Shown: positions 37,310 to 45,541 of the stretch, piece after piece | Numbering within the stretch: the first letter of the stretch is position 1 | Layout of the letters: every line of letters starts with the position of its first letter | Source: Pseudomonadota bacterium | Lineage (GTDB): Bacteria; Pseudomonadota; Gammaproteobacteria; Acidiferrobacterales; UBA6901 | Direction of reading: 5' to 3' | NCBI GenBank assembly: GCA_021790335.1 | Contig: JAJYEE010000002.1 | Span: forward strand, 130,164-194,163 | Length of the DNA: 64,000 nucleotides | Notes under the pieces: generated by a model | What the model saw: only the letters and a program-made list of their open reading frames with translations | What the model was told of the DNA's origin: nothing | Databases searched by the model: none | Translations under genes and position numbers: made by a program

Positions 37310-37786
37310 TCAGCGAGGCGGCGGTGACGACGGCGGAGGCGGCGCGTAATATCTCGGCGCCGGATAGCCCGGTATCAGATTCCCCTTGGCGTACATGCAT
37401 TGTTCGTAAGCAATGTCGTAGCGGCGCTGCAGCGTCATGGTGCTCCCAGTCGCAGCGCCGCTCCCAACTGCTGAACCGAAAAGCAGGCCTGCTCCCGCAC
37501 CGGTCCCCACCGACTCCTGGCCGTGCCCCAAGAGTGCGCCGGCTGCCGCGCCGAGCACAGCACCCGTCGCGGCACCAGACAGCAGCTGCTCGTTCGCGAC
37601 ATTGCTTGGTTCTGCGCCGATCTGCTGGCGCGCAAACTCGCGACAAACGATATTGTCCTCCTGAAACTGGCTGAACGGTTTGCCGGGTCCGGGCATGACC
37701 GCCACGCTCGGTCCGGTCGGGATTGACGCACATCCTGCCAACAGCATACCGATTGCCGAACTCAGAACGAGGTTTTGGAGTTTCAT
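37310..37786 (-). CDS. Glycine-zipper outer-membrane lipoprotein
   Basis: A 158-residue lipoprotein. The signal peptide ends in a lipobox LAGC, with C near residue 20. A central glycine-zipper segment (GAATGAVLGAAAGALLGHG and GTGAGAGLLFGSAVGSGAATG) can insert in membranes. Three cysteines follow or precede it (IVCREFARQQIG, EQCMYAKGN). The tail is Pro-rich (YYAPPPPSSPPPR). Three adjacent ATGs occur; the last (37786) is chosen because GGGAG is 7 bases upstream. Function unknown, similar to small envelope-stability lipoproteins. Confidence 0.8.
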   Translation of the reverse strand: MKLQNLVLSSAIGMLLAGCASIPTGPSVAVMPGPGKPFSQFQEDNIVCREFARQQIGAEPSNVANEQLLSGAATGAVLGAAAGALLGHGQESVGTGAGAGLLFGSAVGSGAATGSTMTLQRRYDIAYEQCMYAKGNLIPGYPAPRYYAPPPPSSPPPR

Positions 37787-37806
37787 CATCATGCTCCCAT
37801 CAGATT

Positions 37807-38325
37807 CTATCGACCCGGCGCAGAAGGGGTCGCCGGCACCCTCTTCCAGCCGCCCGGGCATGATTCAACATAGGGGTAATAGGCCTTGGCGCCTTCGCAA
37901 TAATACCAGTATTGCACTGTAGGTGGAGTACTCGGTACCGGCAAGACCGGCTGGGCCGGCTCGTACGGTATATACGGGTCTGGATAGGGATAGATCGGCC
38001 GCGGATAGAAATACCACAGGCCGGTGACAACCCACCACCAGCCCCAACGGCCATCATGATCCTCGTGAACCCAATAGCCGCCGCGCCAGCGGTCCATATC
38101 ATGCTCACGGAAACGCCAGATATCGCCGCGCCAAACGTCACGATCATCGCCACGCCAATCGCCACGCCAATCGCCACGCCAATCGCCACGCCAATCGCCA
38201 CGCCAATCGCCGCGACCATCGCGCCAGCGCCAATCGCGGCGATCGTCATGGTCGGCAGCGGCGGAAAGCGAAACCGTCAGCAGCACGCAAGCAATCACCC
38301 AGCTCAGTGTTCTGCTCATCTTCAC
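37807..38325 (-). CDS. Secreted GDWR-repeat protein with aromatic C-terminus
   Basis: A 172-residue exported protein: signal peptide ending SLSAAADH, then five exact GDWR repeats (38146-38205), then a Tyr/Pro-rich region (FYPRPIYPYPDPYIPYEP) and the C-terminal YWYYCEGAKAYYPYVESCPGGWKRVP, a motif found at the end of many short exported proteobacterial proteins. Starts at GTG 38325 with GAGGG upstream. The repeat alternates charge and Trp, possibly for surface binding. Function unknown. It lies directly upstream of the glycine-zipper lipoprotein with a small gap, so the two may be co-expressed. Confidence 0.8.
   Translation of the reverse strand: MKMSRTLSWVIACVLLTVSLSAAADHDDRRDWRWRDGRGDWRGDWRGDWRGDWRGDWRGDDRDVWRGDIWRFREHDMDRWRGGYWVHEDHDGRWGWWWVVTGLWYFYPRPIYPYPDPYIPYEPAQPVLPVPSTPPTVQYWYYCEGAKAYYPYVESCPGGWKRVPATPSAPGR
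38146..38205. repeat. 12-base tandem repeat, five exact copies
   Basis: The unit ATCGCCACGCCA is repeated five times without change inside the exported-protein gene, encoding GDWR on the minus strand. Exact copies imply recent expansion and possible length variation among strains. Confidence 0.9.
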
Positions 38326-38611
38326 TTGTATACCCTCTTACCCATCAGCCATATGTCCCAACATATTCTGATAATTCACGCTACAAACTTCAATGGAGCG
38401 ACGACCAATTTTCGTCGCTATCGCTATCCCGGCTCTCACCCCCTCTTAACGGAATTAGCGGCGATTGGCTGACACGTCTTATGCAAGAAATTGCAAGGTT
38501 TTGTAAAGATCCAACCAATATTGGCTGCCCTTCATGACCCATCGGATGATCACCAGTTCGATCCGAAACACGCTAATTTATTAACATTACGGCTGCAATA
38601 ACGCGCCTACT

Positions 38612-38625
38612 TTGATACAAATCAA
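38612..38625. promoter_or_regulatory. Perfect FNR/FixK-type box
   Basis: TTGAT-ACAA-ATCAA matches the consensus dyad for FNR/Anr/FixK regulators exactly. At the usual -41.5 position on the minus strand it would place a start near 38577, upstream of the GDWR-repeat gene; plus-strand use gives no sensible -10 sequence. Confidence 0.65.
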
Positions 38626-38857
38626 ATACGGCGGTGGCAAGCCCCCAGGAGGAGAAAACGTTCCGCTGAGACCCTAAGGTTGCCGCCGAAGCGATGTATC
38701 TCGTTGGAATGCGCCTGAAAACCCGGCGTGGGACAAATGGAATGTTGCGCGACTCGGCCGAAGGACCGCCCACTGCCATCTGCTTCATCGAGGCTCGGAC
38801 ATTGGGTTGCCACACGCCACTGCAGGCCACGAGACCACCCGTAGTTTTCGAACGGCG

Positions 38858-39196
38858 CTATGGAAAATCCTTGAATCTGCGATCCTCTTCGAACCCGCGC
38901 TTCTTTCTCCTGGCGACCACAATGGATGCCAGCCAGGCGCCACCAATCAACCCCAGGCTTCGAAGAAGCTGTACCACGAGCGGGTGCGGAACAGGCATGG
39001 TCAAAAAACCGGCACCATATTTCTGCACGTGCCACCCATCGATGCTACCGGGAATGAAGATCACGGTCATCGCCGCAACAACGAGAACCACGCCCCACGA
39101 CATCAGATTTCTCTTCGATGCGGCCCAGGAAAGTCGAAATATAATCGCGCCGATGACACCACTCAATAGGAACTCAATGATAAGTGCCCGAATCAC
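38858..39196 (-). CDS. Small membrane protein, unknown function
   Basis: A 112-residue frame with three to four hydrophobic segments (IIEFLLSGVIGAIIFRLSW, GVVLVVAAMTVIFIPG, LGLIGGAWLASIVVA) and a basic cytoplasmic tail (RRKKRGFEEDRR), giving a sensible topology. The start is GTG 39196 without a strong ribosome-binding site. I do not recognise a family. The opposite strand frame at 38694-39203 has no such features. Confidence 0.5.
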   Translation of the reverse strand: MIRALIIEFLLSGVIGAIIFRLSWAASKRNLMSWGVVLVVAAMTVIFIPGSIDGWHVQKYGAGFLTMPVPHPLVVQLLRSLGLIGGAWLASIVVARRKKRGFEEDRRFKDFP

Positions 39197-39557
39197 TTGC
39201 TAGCCTCGCAGCTCGCACCCGCACATTGTCAATCGCCCGGCCGCACTCGCATTGGAAGTCCGAACCGTCCGGAACCTGATCACATCGCAATGGAAATGCC
39301 ATCTGAGAACATCCCTAGCGCCTGATTCCCAAAGTCGGGCGCCAGGCCTGTTGCTGGAAGGATCGGAAACAAGTGACCGGTATCTAACCCGCCATCGCCG
39401 TTACGCTAGCACGTAGGGCTGCGGACCATCTCTATTTCCGCAGTCGGATTTTCCCCGTTCAGCAGTCCGTGCCCCCAGTCTTGCCTGCAGGAAACCGCCA
39501 ATTCCAGCCAGGCAGTAGCGCCCCCGCCCCCACCACAGACAGGTCACATGCGACCAT
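39197..39557. other. Intergenic region, no gene seen
   Basis: About 360 bases without a supportable gene or clear regulatory site. Confidence 0.5.
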
Positions 39558-39914
39558 TCACCCGTGCACCTGGGACCGGTCTCTTTCGCTACCGTAGATG
39601 GCATCACGCAGCATCTTCACGCTCTCACGCTTGAAACCGCTGAACATGAGCCCTGCCCCTTCAGTACCGATGCGCACGACCCGGGCGGGAATGGAGTGAT
39701 GTTTCGGCTGCCCGGCATTTCCGAGACGGAGATCGACGTAGAGTCCCTCATTGAGTGAAATCGCCTGCGGGTCTATCTCGACATACATGCCGCCGAAGCC
39801 GAGGTCTCGGCACACCGCCTGCTGCGGCGGCTGCCCATCCGCGGTAAGATTTACTTCGAACTGAACTGCTCGCCGTTCGTTCCAGCGCTGCTCAACCCGT
39901 CTTGCCGTTGTCAT
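39558..39914 (-). CDS. PilZ domain protein
   Basis: A 118-residue single PilZ domain. The c-di-GMP-binding motifs are RxxxR in RWNERRAVQF near the N-terminus and the D-x-G/S-x-x-G turn in DLGFGGMYVEI about 30 residues later; the Ser of DxSxxG is replaced by Gly (DLGFGG), which may weaken binding. Start at 39914 has AGGAGGAGA upstream. It overlaps the second PilZ gene by 23 bases. Probably a c-di-GMP effector linked to the diguanylate cyclases in this window. Confidence 0.85.
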   Translation of the reverse strand: MTTARRVEQRWNERRAVQFEVNLTADGQPPQQAVCRDLGFGGMYVEIDPQAISLNEGLYVDLRLGNAGQPKHHSIPARVVRIGTEGAGLMFSGFKRESVKMLRDAIYGSERDRSQVHG

Positions 39915-40398
39915 AATCTCCTCCTGTCGCCGTGTTGTGATCGCCGACCGAATCAGGGACTGCGACCACGCCCACTATTGCGGCCATCTGGCGGCTCATG
40001 GTGGAAAAAAGCATGCCATGATTCCCAATGTGTTCTCCGAAACTGCCGTATGAGTCGGATCTCCGAACCCTGAGTACCGACCCGCCGCTCCGAAGCAATG
40101 CGATGAATCGGGCAATTTTGCCGGCGTCGCGCAGCGCAAACATTAACCCGACGCCATGTTCAGTCAAGCGCGCCACTTCCGCGGATATCTGCTGAGTCCA
40201 CGTGACGCCATGTGCGCGCCGTGTTACCACCAGATCCACCCTCGTTCCTAAATGCAAGGCGGCTTTTCGTGCGGCTATGAAAATTCCGTCGAAGCTCACA
40301 TTTTGACTTTGCCCGCGAACCGGTTTCGCACCGCGGTCATATATTATGGTCTCACACTCGATCGGCTCGCGGATTCCCCAGCGGTGATTCATTCTCAT
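39892..40398 (-). CDS. PilZ domain protein with C-terminal extension
   Basis: A 168-residue protein. The PilZ motifs are RWGIREPIECE near the N-terminus (arginine part) and NVSFDGIFI (N-x-S-x-x-G). After about residue 110 there is an extension with a Gly/Asp-rich tail and no recognised domain. The ATG at 40398 is chosen because AAGGGGAA precedes it. It is translated ahead of the shorter PilZ gene and overlaps it, so the two are coupled. Confidence 0.8.
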   Translation of the reverse strand: MRMNHRWGIREPIECETIIYDRGAKPVRGQSQNVSFDGIFIAARKAALHLGTRVDLVVTRRAHGVTWTQQISAEVARLTEHGVGLMFALRDAGKIARFIALLRSGGSVLRVRRSDSYGSFGEHIGNHGMLFSTMSRQMAAIVGVVAVPDSVGDHNTATGGDYDNGKTG

Positions 40399-41020
40399 GA
40401 AGTTTCCCCTTGAAAGCACTCGCCCCGCTCCCGCACGATAGCTCTGTGCGCAATTTTCCCGCCATGGCACAACAGCGGTCCTGGACTGCCGCCGAACCTG
40501 AATTAGATCACCGGTGGCACATTGCGAAAATCCGTGTATCTACTTATTTGAACGCAGTCACATGAAGTGAACTCCCGTGTGGTTGTCCCCCGCCGTCCGC
40601 ATCCGTGCGCCGCCCGGATCCCGCATTTTTTTGGAAACAAATCACTTGCCCGATAAACCGCAAACGTTCCGCGTGGCGGCGGCCATAAGACTTAAGTGAG
40701 CCGCTTCTGAACTTCACATTCAGACGTGCTCGGCCAGCCCGTTTCCATGCGACACGGCGCCGCTTTTGCGGCCGCCCCACCGCCCGGATTTACGGATGAG
40801 ATAGTGGTCGTGCTAAGCTCAAGACCGGTCCGGATCCGCGGCGGAGTCGTTTCAGTCGTTGCACTCAAACATACCGGCTGCCGCGAATGCAGCATGCACA
40901 CGTCGACCTGGCGGAGGGGCGTGTTGCTTGTGGTGCACGTGCCCCACAGAAACGTTATTCTGGCAATTGCAGCGATATGAACGAACGGGCTAAGCCTGTC
41001 TGCAGGCCCTGGGGCCGATC
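40399..41020. other. Divergent intergenic region, PilZ pair / sensor kinase
   Basis: About 620 bases between divergent operons, with no supportable gene. Should contain promoters for both, but I cannot pick them confidently. Confidence 0.5.
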
Positions 41021-42808
41021 ATGAATAGATGGCGGGTCGAGTCGCAGATCCTGTTCGCATTCACGCTCGCGCTCGTAGTGCTCGCGATCGTGGGCGCGCT
41101 GGTCTATCGCGCGATGGCCGGATTCATCGACACCAGCAAGGCCGCTGCGGCCTCCCAGCAAGCACTGTCGGCATTCGATGGTATCGATTCATCATTGAAT
41201 CAGGTCACTGCCCACGAACGCAGCTACCTCATCCTCGGCGACAAAGGCGACCTTGCCGCGCGTCAGGCTGCGGTCGCCCGCGTCAACACGTACCTCGCCG
41301 AGCTCGATCGGCTTTTGTCCGACGACCCACAGCAGAATGCGCGGCTGCGCATACTCCGCCGTACTGTTACCGATCGGTTGCTACTATTCGAGCAGCCGCT
41401 CTCAGGTCGCCTGCGCAGCTTTTCGGAAATCCGCCAGCGGCTCACCATCGGACCGGGACACACGTTGATGCGCCGGGTCCGCAACCAAGTGGGCCAGATG
41501 GAACAGGCGGAGATGGCCCAGCTGACCCAGCGGCGGATGGAAACTGACCGTCACCTGCACGAGACGCTCGCCACCCTTGCGATTCTGCTTCTTTTTTCCG
41601 CTGCATCCCTGTCACTTTTATATGTCGGTATCCGACGCGAGATTCACGAACGTCTCCAGGCTGAAGCTGCATTGAAAAAGCATGCGGAACTCCTGCGTGA
41701 GAGCGAGCAGCGCATGCATGCCATCGTTGACACTGCGGCTGAAGCGATCATCGTGATCGACGGGAATGGAATCATAGACCGCTTCAATGCTGCTGCTGAA
41801 CGTACATTCGGTTACAGCGCGTCCGAGGTCATCGGAAAAAACGTCTCTGTCCTGATGCCTGATTCCTACCGAGAACAGCATGACAGTTATATCAGCAACT
41901 ACCTGCGCACCGGCAACGCACGTATCATCGGCATGGGGCGAGAGACGGAAGGAAGACGCAAAGACGGTCGCATTTTCCCGGTAGAGCTTTCCGTGAGCGA
42001 GATACAGATTGCAGGAAAGCACTTGTTCACTGGGGTCCTGCGTGACATCAGCCGACGCAGGCAACGGGATCAGGAGCTTGCCAACACGATGCAGGAGCTT
42101 CAAAGTACCAACGAGGAGCTCAAGAACTTTGCCTACATTGTATCGCACGATCTCAAGGCGCCGCTGCGGGCCATCGGCTCGCTCGCCGACTGGCTTCGGG
42201 CCGATTACACCGATCGACTGGACTCCGAAGGCAAGGAGTTTCTGCGCCTGCTTGCCGGCCGCGTACGACGCATGGATCAGCTCATCGAAGGGATTCTTGA
42301 ATACTCGCGCGTTGGCCGTGTTAAGGAGACAAGAGTTTCCGTGGATCTCGATGAGATGATCCACGAGATCTTGGACCTTCTTTCCCCGCCTCCGCACATT
42401 CGCGTCGAAGTCGAAGGTCCGCTGCCGGTTCTGACCGCCGAGCCGACACGCATGCGCCAGCTCTTTCAGAATCTGCTTTCCAATGCCATAAAATATATGG
42501 ATAAACCCGAAGGGCTTATCCGCATCTCCGGACATGCGGCTAATGGCGAATGGCACTTCAGCGTCTCCGACAACGGGCCAGGTGTCGAACACCGGCATCA
42601 CGAGAAGATTTTTCAACTGTTTCAGACACTCGCTCCTCGCGACCGCATCGAGGGCACGGGTGTGGGGCTTGCGCTGGCAAAGAAGATTGTCGAGTTTTAC
42701 GGTGGTCGTATCTGGATCGAATCCACACCCGGGCAGGGAAGCAGCTTCTTCTTTACCTTGCGACAAGCATCATTGACACGATTTTCAAACACGGAAGGCA
42801 TGCTATGA
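41021..42808 (+). CDS. Sensor histidine kinase, CHASE3 + FixL-type haem PAS
   Basis: A 595-residue membrane kinase. TM1 is about residues 11-31, a CHASE3-like periplasmic domain spans 35-180, TM2 is about 184-204, a PAS domain 230-345, HisKA has H376 (VSHDLKAPLRAIG), and HATPase_c has the N-box LLSNAIKY, DNGPGV and GTGVGLALAK. The PAS is strikingly like the haem PAS of Bradyrhizobium FixL: HDSYIS and IIGMGR give H287 and R307, the same 20-residue spacing as FixL His200 (haem ligand) and Arg220 (distal). It therefore probably binds haem and senses O2 or another gas. The HisKA type resembles phytochrome-linked kinases rather than FixL. Stop overlaps the next gene (ATGA). Confidence 0.88.
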   Translation: MNRWRVESQILFAFTLALVVLAIVGALVYRAMAGFIDTSKAAAASQQALSAFDGIDSSLNQVTAHERSYLILGDKGDLAARQAAVARVNTYLAELDRLLSDDPQQNARLRILRRTVTDRLLLFEQPLSGRLRSFSEIRQRLTIGPGHTLMRRVRNQVGQMEQAEMAQLTQRRMETDRHLHETLATLAILLLFSAASLSLLYVGIRREIHERLQAEAALKKHAELLRESEQRMHAIVDTAAEAIIVIDGNGIIDRFNAAAERTFGYSASEVIGKNVSVLMPDSYREQHDSYISNYLRTGNARIIGMGRETEGRRKDGRIFPVELSVSEIQIAGKHLFTGVLRDISRRRQRDQELANTMQELQSTNEELKNFAYIVSHDLKAPLRAIGSLADWLRADYTDRLDSEGKEFLRLLAGRVRRMDQLIEGILEYSRVGRVKETRVSVDLDEMIHEILDLLSPPPHIRVEVEGPLPVLTAEPTRMRQLFQNLLSNAIKYMDKPEGLIRISGHAANGEWHFSVSDNGPGVEHRHHEKIFQLFQTLAPRDRIEGTGVGLALAKKIVEFYGGRIWIESTPGQGSSFFFTLRQASLTRFSNTEGML

Positions 42809-43224
42809 AAATAACAAGCAGGCCCATATTGCTGGTCGAAGACGACGATGTCGACGCAATGGCTGTGCATCGTGCATTCAAAGCACTGCACATCACGAAC
42901 CGCCTGGAACGTGCCGAAAATGGCGAGAAAGCGCTTGCCTACCTGCATGACGACACCAATGAGCGGCCTTGTTTGGTCCTTCTCGACATCAACATGCCTG
43001 TTATGGGCGGCATAGAGTTTTTGCGAGTGGTCAAGGACGGCAACCACGACCTCAGGCGCATTCCGGTGGTCGTGCTCACGACCTCCGCGGAGCAGCAGGA
43101 CAAGGTCGAGAGTTTCGACCTCGGAGTGGCCGGCTACATGAAGAAGCCCGTGGACTACCAGCAGTTCATCGAGACCGTGCGCACGATTGATCGCTACTGG
43201 ACGGTCAGCGAGATGCCGGAGTAG
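42805..43224 (+). CDS. Single-domain response regulator (Rcp1-like)
   Basis: A 139-residue receiver without output domain. Acid pocket VEDDD, phosphoacceptor D61 in LLDINMP, conserved Thr in VVLTTSAEQQD and Lys in MKKPVDYQQFIETV. Such Rcp1/CheY-type regulators typically take phosphate from Cph1-type kinases like the one it overlaps by four bases. It may pass phosphate on or act by protein interaction, for example on the REC-PAS-kinase encoded next. Confidence 0.93.
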   Translation: MKITSRPILLVEDDDVDAMAVHRAFKALHITNRLERAENGEKALAYLHDDTNERPCLVLLDINMPVMGGIEFLRVVKDGNHDLRRIPVVVLTTSAEQQDKVESFDLGVAGYMKKPVDYQQFIETVRTIDRYWTVSEMPE

Positions 43225-43233
43225 CCAGACCGC

Positions 43234-44751
43234 ATGGGTACGCCAATCGTACGCCTGCTGCTCATAGAGGATGACCAGGTAGACCGTCTGGCATGCCGAC
43301 GCGCGCTCAGCCGCCTGACCGGTAGCGTCTTCGACATACACGAGACCGATCTGGCCCGGGATGGACTTGCCTATGCGCGCGCCCATCATCCCGACCTCAT
43401 TCTGCTTGATTACCGCTTGCCCGATCTGAATGGCGTGGAAGTCCTGTCTGAGCTCCGCATGTTCGAGGAAGCACCTCCGGTGATCATGATGACCAGTGCC
43501 GGAGATATCTCGGTCGCAGTCGAAGCCATGCGCTCCGGGGCGTGTGACTACCTCCTCAAGGATACGGCCGGCGAATACCTGGCGCTGCTGCCCACCGTCA
43601 TCGAGCGCGCACTGCGAGAGCAGCAGATGCGCACGGAAAAGCGTTGCATGGAAGAGGCCCTACGGCTGGAACGGGACTTCATCTCCGCAGTACTTGCCAC
43701 CGTGGGGGCCGTGGTCATTGTGCTCGATCGCGAAGGGAGGATCGTGCGCATGAACCAGGCCTGCGAAACCATATCCGGATACAGTTTCGAGGAGGCGCAA
43801 GGGAAATTCGTCTGGGACCTGATGCTACCCCCCAAGGAAATCGGTCCAGTCAAAAAAGTTTTCGCGCAACTGCAAGATGGCCTGTTTCCAAACAGCTTCG
43901 AGAACTGCTGGCGCCACAAAAGCGGCGCGGAGCGCTTCATTGCCTGGTCGAACACGGCACTAACCAACTCTGCCGGCGAGGTCGAATACGTGATTGCGAC
44001 CGGAGTCGACATTACCGAACGTCGATCTGCTGAGGAAGCTGCACTTCGCTACCAGGTCGAAATCGAGCGGATCTACCGCCAGTATGCTCTTGGCGCATTT
44101 GCTTCCGTATTTGCGCATGAACTCAATCAGCCGCTCGCAGCGATCGTCAGCTACAGCGATGCGAGTCTGCGGATGATCCGCAACGGTCAGCAGGACGGAC
44201 AACTCAACCGCAACATCGAGCAGACCGCGCTACAGGCGCAACGCGCTGCGCACATCATTCGCGATATAAGGCACTTTTTGCGTCGTGGCGCGCCCGAGAC
44301 GTCGGTGGAAGATCTGAACAGTCTCGTTGACAAGATCGTCTCCCAAGTCGCGCCCGAGGCCGAGGTGGCCGGAATCAGTCTGAATCTGGACCCGGGCATC
44401 GTACCGATGGTGCGCATCGGACGCATTGCGGTCGAGAAGGTGCTGCTCAATCTGCTGCAAAATGCGCTGGAAGCGATGCGCGACAGCGATACACAGAACG
44501 GTGTGGTCACTGTGCGCACCCAGACGGATGATGCTGGTTTCGCGCGAATCAGCGTTGCGGACACAGGACCGGGCCTTGACCCCGAAGATGCAAAACGGCT
44601 GTTTCAGCCTTTTTTTACCACCAAAGCTGAAGGACTCGGAATGGGTCTTGCCATCAGCCGCACCATCGTAGAAGCTCATGGGGGCCGGCTGTGGTCCGAA
44701 CCTGCGCAGGGAGGTGCCATATTTCACTTTACCGTCCCTATCGAACCATGA
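43234..44751 (+). CDS. Hybrid kinase: receiver + PAS + FixL-type HisKA/HATPase
   Basis: A 505-residue cytoplasmic protein. The N-terminal receiver has acceptor D59 in LILLDYRLP, a PAS domain covers about 148-265, and a FixL-family kinase core has H295 in FAHELNQPLAAIVSY, N-box LLQNALEAM, DTGPGL and GLGMGLAISR. The PAS lacks the H...R haem pair seen in the first kinase. There is no membrane segment. With FixJ-like encoded immediately downstream (ATGA overlap) it is the likely FixJ kinase, while its own receiver can take input from the upstream pair. This input-receiver arrangement differs from classical FixL. Confidence 0.9.
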   Translation: MGTPIVRLLLIEDDQVDRLACRRALSRLTGSVFDIHETDLARDGLAYARAHHPDLILLDYRLPDLNGVEVLSELRMFEEAPPVIMMTSAGDISVAVEAMRSGACDYLLKDTAGEYLALLPTVIERALREQQMRTEKRCMEEALRLERDFISAVLATVGAVVIVLDREGRIVRMNQACETISGYSFEEAQGKFVWDLMLPPKEIGPVKKVFAQLQDGLFPNSFENCWRHKSGAERFIAWSNTALTNSAGEVEYVIATGVDITERRSAEEAALRYQVEIERIYRQYALGAFASVFAHELNQPLAAIVSYSDASLRMIRNGQQDGQLNRNIEQTALQAQRAAHIIRDIRHFLRRGAPETSVEDLNSLVDKIVSQVAPEAEVAGISLNLDPGIVPMVRIGRIAVEKVLLNLLQNALEAMRDSDTQNGVVTVRTQTDDAGFARISVADTGPGLDPEDAKRLFQPFFTTKAEGLGMGLAISRTIVEAHGGRLWSEPAQGGAIFHFTVPIEP

Positions 44752-45368
44752 CTCCGACCGTCTTTCTCGTGGATGACGACGCTGCTGTGCGCGATGCGCT
44801 CGGCGTCCTGTTCCGCACCGAGGGGCTCACGGTGTCCGCCTATGCGAGCGCCGAGAATTTCCTCGCGACCTGTCCGCTCGATGTCTGCGGCTGCCTCGTG
44901 CTTGACTTGCACATGCCGGGCATGGGCGGCATCGAACTGCAGAAGGCGCTTTCCGAGCAAAATATCCTGCTGCCCATCATCTTTCTCACCGGGCATGGCG
45001 ATATCCCCATGTCCGTGCGCGCACTCAAGGCCGGGGCCGTAGATTTTCTAGAAAAGCCTGCCAATCCGGATGCGCTGCTCGCGCGCGTGCGTGACGCACT
45101 TGCGCAGGACTTGCGCCGTCGCACGGTCGGCGCAGAACAAGCCGCCCTTGGCGCCCTGTACGACCGCCTTACCGTGCGCGAGCGCGAAATTCTGGCGCAG
45201 GTCTCGGATGGAAAAACCAGCAAGGAGATCGCCCGTTCGCTCGGGATCAGCCCGCGAACCGTCGAAGTCCATCGCAGCCACATCATGGGAAAGCTCGGTG
45301 CCGACAGCCTGGCCGATCTGATCAGGATCGGGCAACTTTGCGCTTCCGCCACTTTTCCGGACCTCTAG
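44748..45368 (+). CDS. FixJ-like response regulator with LuxR HTH
   Basis: A 206-residue two-domain regulator: receiver with D53 in LVLDLHMPGMGG, conserved Thr in IFLTGHGDIPMSVRA and Lys in FLEKPA, then a LuxR-type helix-turn-helix LTVREREILAQVSDGKTSKEIARSLGISPRTVEVHRSHIM. FixJ/NodW/TtrR-type proteins are activated by FixL-family kinases. Start ATG 44748 overlaps the kinase stop. Probably activates the FixK-like gene downstream or cytochrome genes. Confidence 0.93.
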   Translation: MTPTVFLVDDDAAVRDALGVLFRTEGLTVSAYASAENFLATCPLDVCGCLVLDLHMPGMGGIELQKALSEQNILLPIIFLTGHGDIPMSVRALKAGAVDFLEKPANPDALLARVRDALAQDLRRRTVGAEQAALGALYDRLTVREREILAQVSDGKTSKEIARSLGISPRTVEVHRSHIMGKLGADSLADLIRIGQLCASATFPDL

Positions 45369-45541
45369 CCGAGGTTCACCAGAACGCGTTGTAATTCGCC
45401 GTTTTCTGCGCTGTACGTAGTTGCCCGTACGCATTCGCACCGATTACAAAAACGAGAATTTCCGGACAATAATTCCCACAGTCTGCAATACAACGTGGAC
45501 TTTCGTTGGCAATTCTGGGCAGTAAACCATCGGTGGAAATA

